Assembly: GCA_029212425.1 (NCBI GenBank)
Contig: JARGNC010000002.1
Coordinates: 26,877 to 40,680, forward strand
Direction: 5' to 3'
Source of the DNA: Phycisphaerales bacterium
GTDB lineage: Bacteria > Planctomycetota > Phycisphaerae > Phycisphaerales > UBA1924
DNA length: 13,804 nt
The notes beneath the pieces are model-generated. The model was given only the letters and a program-made list of their open reading frames with translations, was not told where the DNA came from and did no database searches. This document shows, in pieces, positions 7,603 through 13,804 of the stretch. The stretch's first letter is position 1. Each line of letters starts with the position of its first letter. Position numbers and translations under genes: made by a program.

Positions 7603-7638
7603 TGGGATGGGTCTCGCTCTTTTGGTCCCCCAATCCCA
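7603..7638 (+). other. Possible hairpin after tpiA, no T-tract
   Basis: TGGGATGGG (7603-7611) can pair with CCCAATCCCA (7629-7638) over nine base pairs with one bulged A, leaving a loop of 17 bases. It lies 17 bases past the tpiA stop. No run of T follows, so termination or 3'-end protection is only a guess. The rest of the 157-base gap to secG shows no clear promoter and no small gene. Confidence 0.25.
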
Positions 7639-7743
7639 CCTCTGTGAGCGGTTTGAAGGGCAGTTGGGGCCTAGAGTTGCCACCACGCTGCGGTGTTGAC
7701 CGATTGGGTCGATGCGCGTGGATTTCAGGAGATGATGACGCTT

Positions 7744-8310
7744 ATGTCTATTGAACTGCTCAACTTGGCGCAATCCTCAGGGATGGATACATCCGCAACA
7801 ACTCTTATGCTCGCGCAGATCAACCCGATCGTGATCAACCTGCTTGTTGGTGCGTTCCTCTTGATCTCGATTGTCATGATCCTGATTGTCTTGATCCAGC
7901 GCCCTCAGGGTGGTGGGCTCGGCGGCGCGTTCGGCGCTGGTGGCGGCGGAGGCGGAGGCGGCGGCGGCGCGGGACAGACCGCGTTTGGTACCAAGACCGG
8001 CGATGTGCTCACGGGCGGGACCATCGCGATCTTTGTGCTCTTCATTGTCTTCGCGGTGATTCTGAACTTTGTGACGCGTCCACCTGAGGCGCAGCCGGTT
8101 CAGCCGACGATTGCGTCACCGGTCACGACGGAACCGATCCCGGTTGATGAATCCACGATTGACGAGTCTGCAGTTGATGAATCTGTAGTTGATCCAGACG
8201 CGGCGCCTGTGGACGACAGTGCTGCGGAAATCATTGATGACGCGATTGACGCGGTGGATGATGCCGCTGAAGAAATCAACTCGACGATCGACGATTCGAC
8301 TGACGAATAA
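7744..8310 (+). CDS. secG: SecG subunit of the Sec translocase, with an acidic C-terminal extension
   Basis: SecG is a small membrane partner of SecYE that assists protein export. The 188-residue product shows the family plan. Membrane segment 1 (about 28-51) ends in LIQRPQGGGLGGAFG, followed by a loop with ten consecutive Gly (66-75), then AFGTKTGDVLT, membrane segment 2 (about 91-110), and a charged tail. The core (to about residue 113) matches the roughly 110-residue E. coli protein. The remaining 75 residues are Pro/Thr then Asp/Glu/Ser-rich, with DES repeats, and look disordered. ATG 7744 is chosen with AGGAG (7727-7731) upstream. ATG 7735 (three bases from that site) and GTG 7693 are in-frame alternatives. 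The neighbour tpiA supports the call. Confidence 0.88.
   Translation: MSIELLNLAQSSGMDTSATTLMLAQINPIVINLLVGAFLLISIVMILIVLIQRPQGGGLGGAFGAGGGGGGGGGGAGQTAFGTKTGDVLTGGTIAIFVLFIVFAVILNFVTRPPEAQPVQPTIASPVTTEPIPVDESTIDESAVDESVVDPDAAPVDDSAAEIIDDAIDAVDDAAEEINSTIDDSTDE
7939..7968 (+). repeat. Ten-codon polyglycine run in secG
   Basis: Ten consecutive Gly codons (GGT, then GGC and GGA mixed) form a G-rich trinucleotide tract in the cytoplasmic loop of SecG. Such tracts can change length by slippage; three-base steps would keep the frame. Confidence 0.8.
8143..8202 (+). repeat. 15-bp imperfect tandem repeat encoding VDES-type units
   Basis: Four consecutive 15-base units encode VDEST, IDESA, VDESV and VDPDA in the SecG tail (residues 134-153). 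The first and third units are nearly identical at DNA level (GTTGATGAATCC/T); the others have drifted. The pattern suggests expansion of a short acidic module by duplication. Confidence 0.65.
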
Positions 8311-8318
8311 GCTCTGAA

Positions 8319-8346
8319 TTGTCGACATGAACTCATTCCGTACTAT
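8319..8346 (+). promoter_or_regulatory. Candidate sigma70-type promoter for yicC
   Basis: TTGTCG (8319-8324) and TACTAT (8341-8346) are separated by 16 bases and each match the consensus at four or more positions. They lie in the secG-yicC gap, 40 bases before the yicC start. A short palindrome, GTGCA-TT-TGCAC (8351-8362), covers the predicted transcription start and could be an operator. Confidence 0.35.
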
Positions 8347-8373
8347 CCATGTGCATTTGCACCTTTGCTCATA

Positions 8374-8379
8374 GGGGAG
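8374..8379 (+). promoter_or_regulatory. Ribosome-binding site fixing the yicC TTG start
   Basis: GGGGAG is followed by six bases and then TTG 8386. This start gives the standard YicC beginning MIRSMTGFG. An upstream in-frame TTG at 8365 would bury the site inside the gene, and ATG 8398 would be 18 bases away. Confidence 0.65.
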
Positions 8380-8385
8380 CCACAC

Positions 8386-9270
8386 TTGATCCGAAGCATG
8401 ACAGGATTTGGCGACGCGTCGGGGTCCCGAGATGGGTGCCTGTACAATGTTGAAGTCCGCAGTGTCAACAACAAATACCTCAAGTGCACCGTGCGGCTTC
8501 CGGAACGATTGCAAACACTCGAACCAGAGCTTGAGCAGTTGCTGCGTGCGAAGGTTTCGCGTGGTTCGGTCGTGCTGACGATCGGATACTCAGAGCAGAA
8601 TGAGAAGGCGGCATACACCGTCAACACCGGCGCACTCAAGGCGTACGCGAAGCAGATCGCGAAAGTGAAGGAGTGTGACATTGAGGAAGTTGATGTCGAG
8701 CTGCTGATGAATCTTCCGGGAGTGCTTGAAGCGCCTGGTGATGATGAATCTCGTCTCGCAGATGCTCGCAAAGCGATCAAGCCATTGGTCGAACTGGCGC
8801 TTGAGCATCTGATCTCCATGCGTGCACGCGAGGGGTCTGCACTCTCGAGTGACCTGAGCACACACCTCGCGTTTATTGGTGATCGGCTCAAGCAGATCGA
8901 AGAGATCGCGCCCGGCGTTTCGAGCGATTACGAGAAACGACTCAAAGCTCGCATGGACTCGCTCATGAGCGAGTTTGATGTGCAATCCGACCAAGCGGAG
9001 ATCATCCGCGAGATCGCGGTATACGCGGAGAAAACCGATATTGCTGAGGAAATCGCGAGACTCGGGGAACACCTCGTGCATTTCGGCGAACTCTTAGAGA
9101 ACAACGACGACCGTCCGATGGGACGGACGATGGACTTTCTCGCTCAGGAACTCTTGCGTGAAGCGAACACAATCGCATCCAAGAGTCCCGATGCAACGAT
9201 GAGCCGATTGATTGTGGAGATCAAGGGCGCGATCGATCGGATCAAAGAGCAAGTCCAGAACGCGGAGTAA
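8386..9270 (+). CDS. yicC: YicC/YloC-family endoribonuclease
   Basis: This cytoplasmic protein of 294 residues is close to the 287 of E. coli YicC. Family members are reported as endoribonucleases involved in RNA turnover and stationary-phase survival. Hallmarks run the whole length: MIRSMTGFG (1-9), VRSVNNKYL (24-32), NLPGVLEAPG (109-118), MRAREG (145-150), YAEKTDIAEEIARLGEHLVHF (start 213), and the C-terminal block from GRTMDFLAQELLREANTI (246-263) through SKSPDA to IKEQVQNAE at the very end. Start TTG 8386 is set by GGGGAG six bases upstream. The gene ends five bases before the next start, and its last codons supply that gene's ribosome-binding site. In many bacteria yicC is followed by gmk; here it is not. 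Confidence 0.93.
   Translation: MIRSMTGFGDASGSRDGCLYNVEVRSVNNKYLKCTVRLPERLQTLEPELEQLLRAKVSRGSVVLTIGYSEQNEKAAYTVNTGALKAYAKQIAKVKECDIEEVDVELLMNLPGVLEAPGDDESRLADARKAIKPLVELALEHLISMRAREGSALSSDLSTHLAFIGDRLKQIEEIAPGVSSDYEKRLKARMDSLMSEFDVQSDQAEIIREIAVYAEKTDIAEEIARLGEHLVHFGELLENNDDRPMGRTMDFLAQELLREANTIASKSPDATMSRLIVEIKGAIDRIKEQVQNAE
9264..9267 (+). promoter_or_regulatory. Ribosome-binding site for the kinase-like gene, inside the end of yicC
   Basis: GGAG within the last codons of yicC is eight bases from TTG 9276, supporting that start and translational coupling of the two genes. The first ATG in frame (9363) has no comparable site. Confidence 0.55.
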
Positions 9271-9275
9271 CGCGT

Positions 9276-10286
9276 TTGAGCGACCCGACGATTCAACCCA
9301 GTCATACCACCCCACCAACGCAAACTCCCGCGGCAAGGCAAACCTTTGCGCGTCCCGAGATCATGAAAGTGCTCGATCACTATCCGATCGGGGCGGTCCA
9401 GAGCGTGCGTGAGATGATCGCGGGTTCTTCCGAAGCACCCAAAGCGGTGATTGAATGTGATCGCGGGAAGCTGCTGCTCAAACGCCGAGCGCGAGGGCTC
9501 GAGCATGGGACGATGGTTGGTTTTGCGCATGATGTGATTTTGGGTTGTTTGGCTCAGGGCGTGTGCGTGCCGCCGCTGATTGGGACCAAGAGCGACAACA
9601 ACTCGATGTGCCAGATCGGGGATCGGACTTACGAGCTGTTCGTCTTTATTGACGGCGGTGTGTTTGATCAATCCGTCGAGCATGCGAGGCAAGCGGGAAT
9701 GCTGCTGGGCGAACTCCATCGCGCGATGGATTTGATCGAAACCGAGTTTGATCCAACGATCGAATCGAGCGTGGTGAATCCAGACCGCTCGTCTGGGTTC
9801 GGGCTTCCGGACGCGACTCGTGATCGTGTTCATAAGATTCTGGAGTATGGGCTCGATGCGCACCGAGCGAATGCTCGTCCTACAGCGATTGTGCATGGGG
9901 ACTGGCATCCCGGGAACATGATCTTTGATGGATCTGAGATTGTTGCGATTTGCGACTTTGACAACTGCCGAATCGGATCACGGGATCGCGAGCTTGCGCA
10001 AGCGTTGGTTTACCTTTCGATGAAACGCCCTACCAACGACACTGTGCCTTCGGAAGCGAGCATGGAGCATCTCCTCGCGGTCTGGGATGGGTACCTTCAG
10101 AAATCCGATGCGACCCCCAATCCATTGCTGATCAGCGCTTTGATGCCTGCTGTTTTGCTTGACGAAGCACTCGCGGGTGGATCGGCATCGACTCGAACAA
10201 CAGCAATCGTGGATGCGGCGATTCAAAAGGCACAGTGGCTCGATGAGCATGCACCCGAGATTTCAAGGGCATTCGATCATCGCTGA
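9276..10286 (+). CDS. APH-fold small-molecule kinase (phosphotransferase family)
   Basis: The 336-residue cytoplasmic protein belongs to the aminoglycoside phosphotransferase/homoserine kinase II/choline kinase superfamily, which transfers ATP gamma-phosphate to a small-molecule hydroxyl. The catalytic loop is HGDWHPGN (207-214) with Asp209 as base and Asn214 for metal. CDFDN (226-230) supplies the second metal-binding Asp. Lys69 in LLLKR is the probable ATP-binding Lys, and a predicted hinge-like ELFVFIDG lies at 120-127. The first 28 residues are Thr/Pro-rich and likely flexible. Substrate cannot be read from sequence. Resistance is not implied, because most chromosomal members are metabolic. 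Start TTG 9276 lies five bases after yicC, with its GGAG inside yicC, so the two are likely co-translated. Confidence 0.82.
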   Translation: MSDPTIQPSHTTPPTQTPAARQTFARPEIMKVLDHYPIGAVQSVREMIAGSSEAPKAVIECDRGKLLLKRRARGLEHGTMVGFAHDVILGCLAQGVCVPPLIGTKSDNNSMCQIGDRTYELFVFIDGGVFDQSVEHARQAGMLLGELHRAMDLIETEFDPTIESSVVNPDRSSGFGLPDATRDRVHKILEYGLDAHRANARPTAIVHGDWHPGNMIFDGSEIVAICDFDNCRIGSRDRELAQALVYLSMKRPTNDTVPSEASMEHLLAVWDGYLQKSDATPNPLLISALMPAVLLDEALAGGSASTRTTAIVDAAIQKAQWLDEHAPEISRAFDHR

Positions 10287-10307
10287 ACCTGATGGGTGTC
10301 GCGAGCG

Positions 10308-10331
10308 TATATATAAGCGATGCGGTATACT
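10308..10331 (+). promoter_or_regulatory. TA-rich promoter-like segment before the PDZ gene
   Basis: TATATATAA (10308-10316) and TATACT (10326-10331) stand out in a GC-rich setting within the 33-base gap and the first codons of the PDZ gene. TATACT ends six bases before ATG 10338. No good -35 box is seen for either, so which is used, if any, is uncertain. Confidence 0.35.
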
Positions 10332-11420
10332 CCGATCATGTTTGGTGTCCGATCAACTGCTGCTGCGATCGTGCTGTCGCTTCCAGCGACCGCGCTGGTC
10401 GCGCAGGTTGACAACATTGCTTCGCTTTCGGAACAGCGATTAAGCGCACTGATCGATCGTCTGGATGACCCCGCTTGGCTGACGCGTCAAGAAGCGATGC
10501 GGATGCTTGGCGATCCCAATGAGGGATACGAGCTTGGGATGCTTGCGGAATCCCTCGAACGCGATGACCTCTCACCTGAAACACGCGGCCGACTTTGGAG
10601 CGCTGCTCGATCGTTGTTTGAACAATCACCCAAAGCCGGGCTTGGTGTCGGCTTTGGCGCAGTCCGCGACGGCGGTATTGAGATCCGCACTGTTGTCGAA
10701 GATGTCGGGTCATTCCCAGCGGCTGCGATGCTGATGCCTGGCGATTTGATCATCGGCGCTGATGGGGATGGAGTAACTGGTACAGAAGAACTGCGTGCAG
10801 TGATTTTGAGTCATGAGCCGGGGGATTTGTTGAATCTGCTTGTTGAACGGAACGGCGATGTGCTTGATCTGGATCTCCCGCTTGGTTCGTTTAGTTCGCT
10901 GCGTGGTGCCGCTCCGATGAGTCCGATGGTCGCGGATCAAGCGATCCGATTGCGATGGACGCGCCGAGGGATCAGTATTCCCGAGACGACGACATCTGGG
11001 AGTGGGTTGACCGCAGAGGATTGGCTCAGTGCGGGGTATCCAGAAGCGCCGGGACCATTCCGCGCATCGAACGCTCGGAGGACACCGAGGGTGGTGCAGC
11101 CGGGATCGGCACGGGAGGTGCATGTTGGTGTTGGGGTGCTGACGCGTGGACGGATTGAGCCTTGGTCGAACAGGGACAATGCGGAAGCATCGATGGATCA
11201 GACGCGCCGGGTCGTGCTGATTCGGCAGATGGAGATCGCGCGGACACGAATCAAACTGCTCAACGGCGGTCTCGAATCGCTCAAAGTGCAGATCAATGAG
11301 AATCCTGGTGACGCTCGGATCATGCAGAAAGTGGTCGCGACAACGAATGAACTCCGCGAAGCCGAACGCGATTTGGCTCGTGCGACGATGGAGTTCAACT
11401 CGATTGCCCCTGAGCCCTAA
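10320..11420 (+). CDS. Exported helical-repeat/PDZ/coiled-coil protein of unknown function
   Basis: This 366-residue protein is probably secreted or periplasmic. An N-terminal signal sequence has Arg10 and a hydrophobic core (about 14-28), with likely cleavage near VA/QV (28/29). Residues about 36-102 form short helices resembling a HEAT-like unit (LSALIDRLDDPAWLTRQEAM). A PDZ-like domain follows (about 106-190): GLGVGFG carboxylate-loop-like start, then MPGDLIIGADGDGV, the usual PGD element. A Pro/Gly/Arg-rich linker (about 220-280) leads to a C-terminal coiled coil (about 296-360). No protease catalytic triad is visible, so this is not a DegP/HtrA enzyme; a scaffold or sensor role is inference. 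Start ATG 10320 or ATG 10338 both leave a signal peptide, and neither has a ribosome-binding site. It converges on the GH35-like gene with only ten bases between stops. Confidence 0.72.
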   Translation: MRYTPIMFGVRSTAAAIVLSLPATALVAQVDNIASLSEQRLSALIDRLDDPAWLTRQEAMRMLGDPNEGYELGMLAESLERDDLSPETRGRLWSAARSLFEQSPKAGLGVGFGAVRDGGIEIRTVVEDVGSFPAAAMLMPGDLIIGADGDGVTGTEELRAVILSHEPGDLLNLLVERNGDVLDLDLPLGSFSSLRGAAPMSPMVADQAIRLRWTRRGISIPETTTSGSGLTAEDWLSAGYPEAPGPFRASNARRTPRVVQPGSAREVHVGVGVLTRGRIEPWSNRDNAEASMDQTRRVVLIRQMEIARTRIKLLNGGLESLKVQINENPGDARIMQKVVATTNELREAERDLARATMEFNSIAPEP

Positions 11421-11430
11421 CCGATGCTTC

Positions 11431-13804
11431 TTACATGCGATCGACGACGAGTTTCACCTTTGCGGGTGATGCGCCGTGCTCATCAAATATGAGCAACTCA
11501 TTGGCTTCGTCTTTGTGAATCCAACACGATGGGATCGCAAGTTCGAGCGTTGGCTCGATTGCTTTGCCGTCTGGAGTGGATGCAAAGAATCGGCCCAGTG
11601 CGTTGCCGTTGATGTACGCTTGCCCTTTGGTGAGTCCGGTGGTGTCAAGGGAGATCGCAAGGTTCTCACTTGGCGCATCGAAGGTGGTCTTCCACCAGCA
11701 TGGGGTGTTTGACGCTCCGAGTTTGGACTTGGGGACCGAGTCGAAATCGATCTCGTTGGGTGCTTCCCATTTCGCAAATGACCATTCCGATTTCTCAGAG
11801 ATGACATTGGCGCCCTCGATGAAGCTGACCTCTTTGATCAGTTTCTCGACGATCTCATCCGCGAGCTGGTCCGCTTGCTCATGGCTCGGCGAATCGAGGT
11901 GGAGAGCGAACTCAAGAACATTGTTCCCTCGCTTGGTTGCCTCGTTGTCGAGTTCGATCTTGGTGCGACGCATCGCGCCGACCAGGCGGATCGGTTCATC
12001 GTTGAGGATGATGATGAGACGCGCGTTGATCGGAGGAATCTCGAAGTAGATGGATGATTTCTTGAGGTGCTTGAACGACCACTGGATTCGGTTGTGGTGC
12101 GTTGTTTCGCCTTGACGGACGCCGAAGACTGGGGTGGTGTATTCGAGAACATCGATCGGATCACCGACGACGACCTTTGCCTTTCCGGGTTTGAATGCGG
12201 TGTCCTCGATGAGGTGGCCGTAGAGACCTTTGTTCTCGTCCATCACGGATCCGCCGGAGATTCGTCCGGTGTTGTCGGCGAGTGCGACGAGGTTTTTGGA
12301 GTCTGACTTGAGGTTCAGGGTGATGGTCGAATCCGCAGCGGGACCAGAGCCGATCATTCCGACTGGTTCACCATCGAGGAAGAACTGCAAGCGATCGCTG
12401 GATTGCGGCGCCGCAAACTTGACCTTCCCTGAGTTGGAGCTGATATCGATTTTGTACCAGCCATAGCCGTAGGGAGTGCCGAGCTCTGAGAGGTCCGCTG
12501 GTCCTGGGATCACCGCGTAGCGTGGGCTCGTGCCATCGGTGTGCTCCTCGGTCTGGGCGCATTCCCAGTTTCCGATGTTGATTTTCGGGAGCTTCTCGCC
12601 TGGCTCGTTGTCGAGGGACTTGGTGTTCGAGGTCTTTGATTTGCCATCCGGGGTGATGTGCGTGTGGGTTTTGCCGTTGGGAGATGGGATGGCGAGACCA
12701 TCATCGGTGAGTCCGTGCACGCCTACAAAGACTTCGGAGCCGAGCATGAAGGTTTCATCGATGACATCTTCGGAGACGACAACAACGCAGATTCCCTCGT
12801 GCATGATCGCGACTGGCTTGCGTCCCTTTGGAACCTCAACAACCAATGGTGAAGCGTTGATCGAAACCTCTCCAAGACCCCCACCTGGTCCAAAGAGAAC
12901 CAGTGTGTCCTCTGTGGTGTGCAGAGCGCAGAGCGATGTGTAGTCGAGGGTGTGCCGCGATGAGATGTTGTAGTCCGTCAAGCACCAGTGGACACGCTGC
13001 GAACCCAAACGGACTGGGAGTGAAGATCCATCGCTGAGGAGGAGATTGATGGTTCCGGCTCGTGCCTTCGGTGGGGAGAAGATGAAGATGATGTTGCCTT
13101 GCGAGCCGTTCATCTGATTGACGATGTGTCCCTGGATCGCGTCTTCGTCCACGACTGGGTCGATCACAACCGGGGGATTCGAGTTTTCGGTGTGCGCAAG
13201 AACTCGTGAGAAGGATGATGCAAAGGTGAGCAGTCTGCGGACCGGTCCCATTGCTTTGGTCATGCGGCCGTGCTCGTCGATGAGCGCTCCTGCGTCGTAA
13301 GTCGGTGCGTACGCGCAGGGTTCACCTGCGGATGCTTGACCGGCCCAGAACCCGAAGGAGGTTCCCGACATGAAGTTGGCGATGTTGAACTGACCTCCGG
13401 CGGACATGATCTCACCGAGTTGGCGCTGGAGTGTGTATCCATCGACCGGTTCATCGAGGTGCTGACCAAAGATCGGACGGCGGAGCGGTCCGTAGTCGAT
13501 GACGACAGTCGGCTGGTCAGGACGCACGGCTTTGAGCTGACGCATGATCGCGAACATGTCGCCTTCACCTGTCCATCCATCGATCTCGCCTTCAACACCT
13601 TGCCAGAGGTTGTTTGCGTTGATCTTGGGGACAGTGAATCCCGCTTCGCGGAGGTAGCGTGCAAGCTCTCCGAGGTATTTGGTTGCGGTAAGTTGATCGT
13701 CGCAATCCCACTGGGATTCGTTCTGGACCATGATGAGCGGGCCGCCGAGGGTGACGGAGGCTTGCATGGTTTTAATTTGCTTCGCGAGTGCGTTGAAGTA
13801 CTTC
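11431..13804 (-). CDS. GH35 beta-galactosidase-like glycosidase, N-terminus beyond the window
   Basis: The frame is open from the right edge to a TAA at 11433-11431, about 790 residues, so the real start is outside; ATG 13767 is internal, since the family-type sequence YFNALAKQIKTM lies upstream of it. Positions here count from that Met. GGPLIMVQNESQW (8-20) and MSGTSFGFWAGQ followed by APTYDAGALIDEHG (133-167) are GH35 barrel landmarks. The C-terminal sandwich domain (about 675-778) has the GH35 pattern TTGLTKGQAYINGNALGRFF then PSCWIHKDEANELLIFDE. GH35 enzymes remove terminal beta-galactose from glycans outside the cytoplasm. Here the acid/base NE-Tyr segment reads NESQW, and the nucleophile segment reads VVIDYGPLRRPIFG, with Asp91 where Glu is expected. 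Activity or specificity is therefore uncertain. Any signal peptide is not visible. Confidence 0.78.
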   Translation of the reverse strand, partial: KYFNALAKQIKTMQASVTLGGPLIMVQNESQWDCDDQLTATKYLGELARYLREAGFTVPKINANNLWQGVEGEIDGWTGEGDMFAIMRQLKAVRPDQPTVVIDYGPLRRPIFGQHLDEPVDGYTLQRQLGEIMSAGGQFNIANFMSGTSFGFWAGQASAGEPCAYAPTYDAGALIDEHGRMTKAMGPVRRLLTFASSFSRVLAHTENSNPPVVIDPVVDEDAIQGHIVNQMNGSQGNIIFIFSPPKARAGTINLLLSDGSSLPVRLGSQRVHWCLTDYNISSRHTLDYTSLCALHTTEDTLVLFGPGGGLGEVSINASPLVVEVPKGRKPVAIMHEGICVVVVSEDVIDETFMLGSEVFVGVHGLTDDGLAIPSPNGKTHTHITPDGKSKTSNTKSLDNEPGEKLPKINIGNWECAQTEEHTDGTSPRYAVIPGPADLSELGTPYGYGWYKIDISSNSGKVKFAAPQSSDRLQFFLDGEPVGMIGSGPAADSTITLNLKSDSKNLVALADNTGRISGGSVMDENKGLYGHLIEDTAFKPGKAKVVVGDPIDVLEYTTPVFGVRQGETTHHNRIQWSFKHLKKSSIYFEIPPINARLIIILNDEPIRLVGAMRRTKIELDNEATKRGNNVLEFALHLDSPSHEQADQLADEIVEKLIKEVSFIEGANVISEKSEWSFAKWEAPNEIDFDSVPKSKLGASNTPCWWKTTFDAPSENLAISLDTTGLTKGQAYINGNALGRFFASTPDGKAIEPTLELAIPSCWIHKDEANELLIFDEHGASPAKVKLVVDRM

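Noticed and set aside
8327..8374. 15-codon His-containing leader peptide before yicC (MNSFRTIHVHLHLCS)
   Set aside because: It has no ribosome-binding site, and the best promoter candidate would start transcription inside it. YicC has no known link to histidine attenuation.
8116..8514. Minus-strand frame across the secG end and yicC start
   Set aside because: It antisenses the repetitive SecG tail; the product is Arg/Val/Asn-rich repeats without a start signal.
9276..10286. Antibiotic-resistance phosphotransferase
   Set aside because: The APH fold alone does not imply resistance. The gene sits in a housekeeping context, coupled to yicC, with no mobile element nearby.
1..13804. CRISPR array, tRNA/rRNA, insertion sequence or prophage
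   Set aside because: I saw no regularly spaced repeats, cloverleaf-like gene, transposase or terminal inverted repeats; the only tandem repeats are the coding ones in secG.

Overview
The window looks like ordinary chromosome from a Gram-negative-type bacterium. My best guess is a planctomycete of the Phycisphaerae group. This rests on protein style, not on a marker gene: a SecG with a long acidic tail, a repeat-plus-PDZ exported protein, a chain-length protein fused to a divergent BY-kinase-like domain, a GH35-type glycosidase, frequent TTG starts, and GC content estimated by eye in the mid-to-high 50s. I saw no tRNA, rRNA, CRISPR array, insertion sequence or phage gene, and no non-coding stretch above about 160 bases.

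Layout. (1) Bases 3-125 hold the last 40 codons of an unrecognised protein. (2) Bases 213-4864 form a compact plus-strand surface-glycan set: a Wzz/Wzc-like protein with a degenerate kinase domain, an NAD-dependent sugar-nucleotide epimerase/decarboxylase, and a WecA/MraY-family sugar-1-phosphate transferase whose start overlaps the preceding stop. A 10-bp hairpin sits just upstream of the first gene. (3) Bases 4900-6678 on the minus strand encode a flavin-dependent halogenase-like monooxygenase, convergent with the glycan set and divergent from tpiA. (4) Bases 6813-10286 on the plus strand carry tpiA, secG, yicC and a small-molecule kinase of the APH fold; the last two are probably translationally coupled. 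(5) Bases 10320-11420 encode an exported helical-repeat/PDZ/coiled-coil protein. (6) Bases 11431-13804 on the minus strand hold a GH35-like glycosidase that runs off the right edge, with substitutions at the expected catalytic positions.

How the genes work together. The glycan set covers making or modifying a nucleotide sugar, loading the first sugar phosphate onto the polyprenyl carrier, and controlling chain length; no polymerase, flippase or further glycosyltransferase is in view. tpiA serves central carbon metabolism, secG serves protein export, and yicC serves RNA decay. The halogenase-like gene and the GH35-like gene stand alone. I found no obviously new multi-gene system. The best leads are four: the predicted inactive kinase domain, the hairpin in front of it, the halogenase-like enzyme with a changed signature motif, and the altered GH35 active site.
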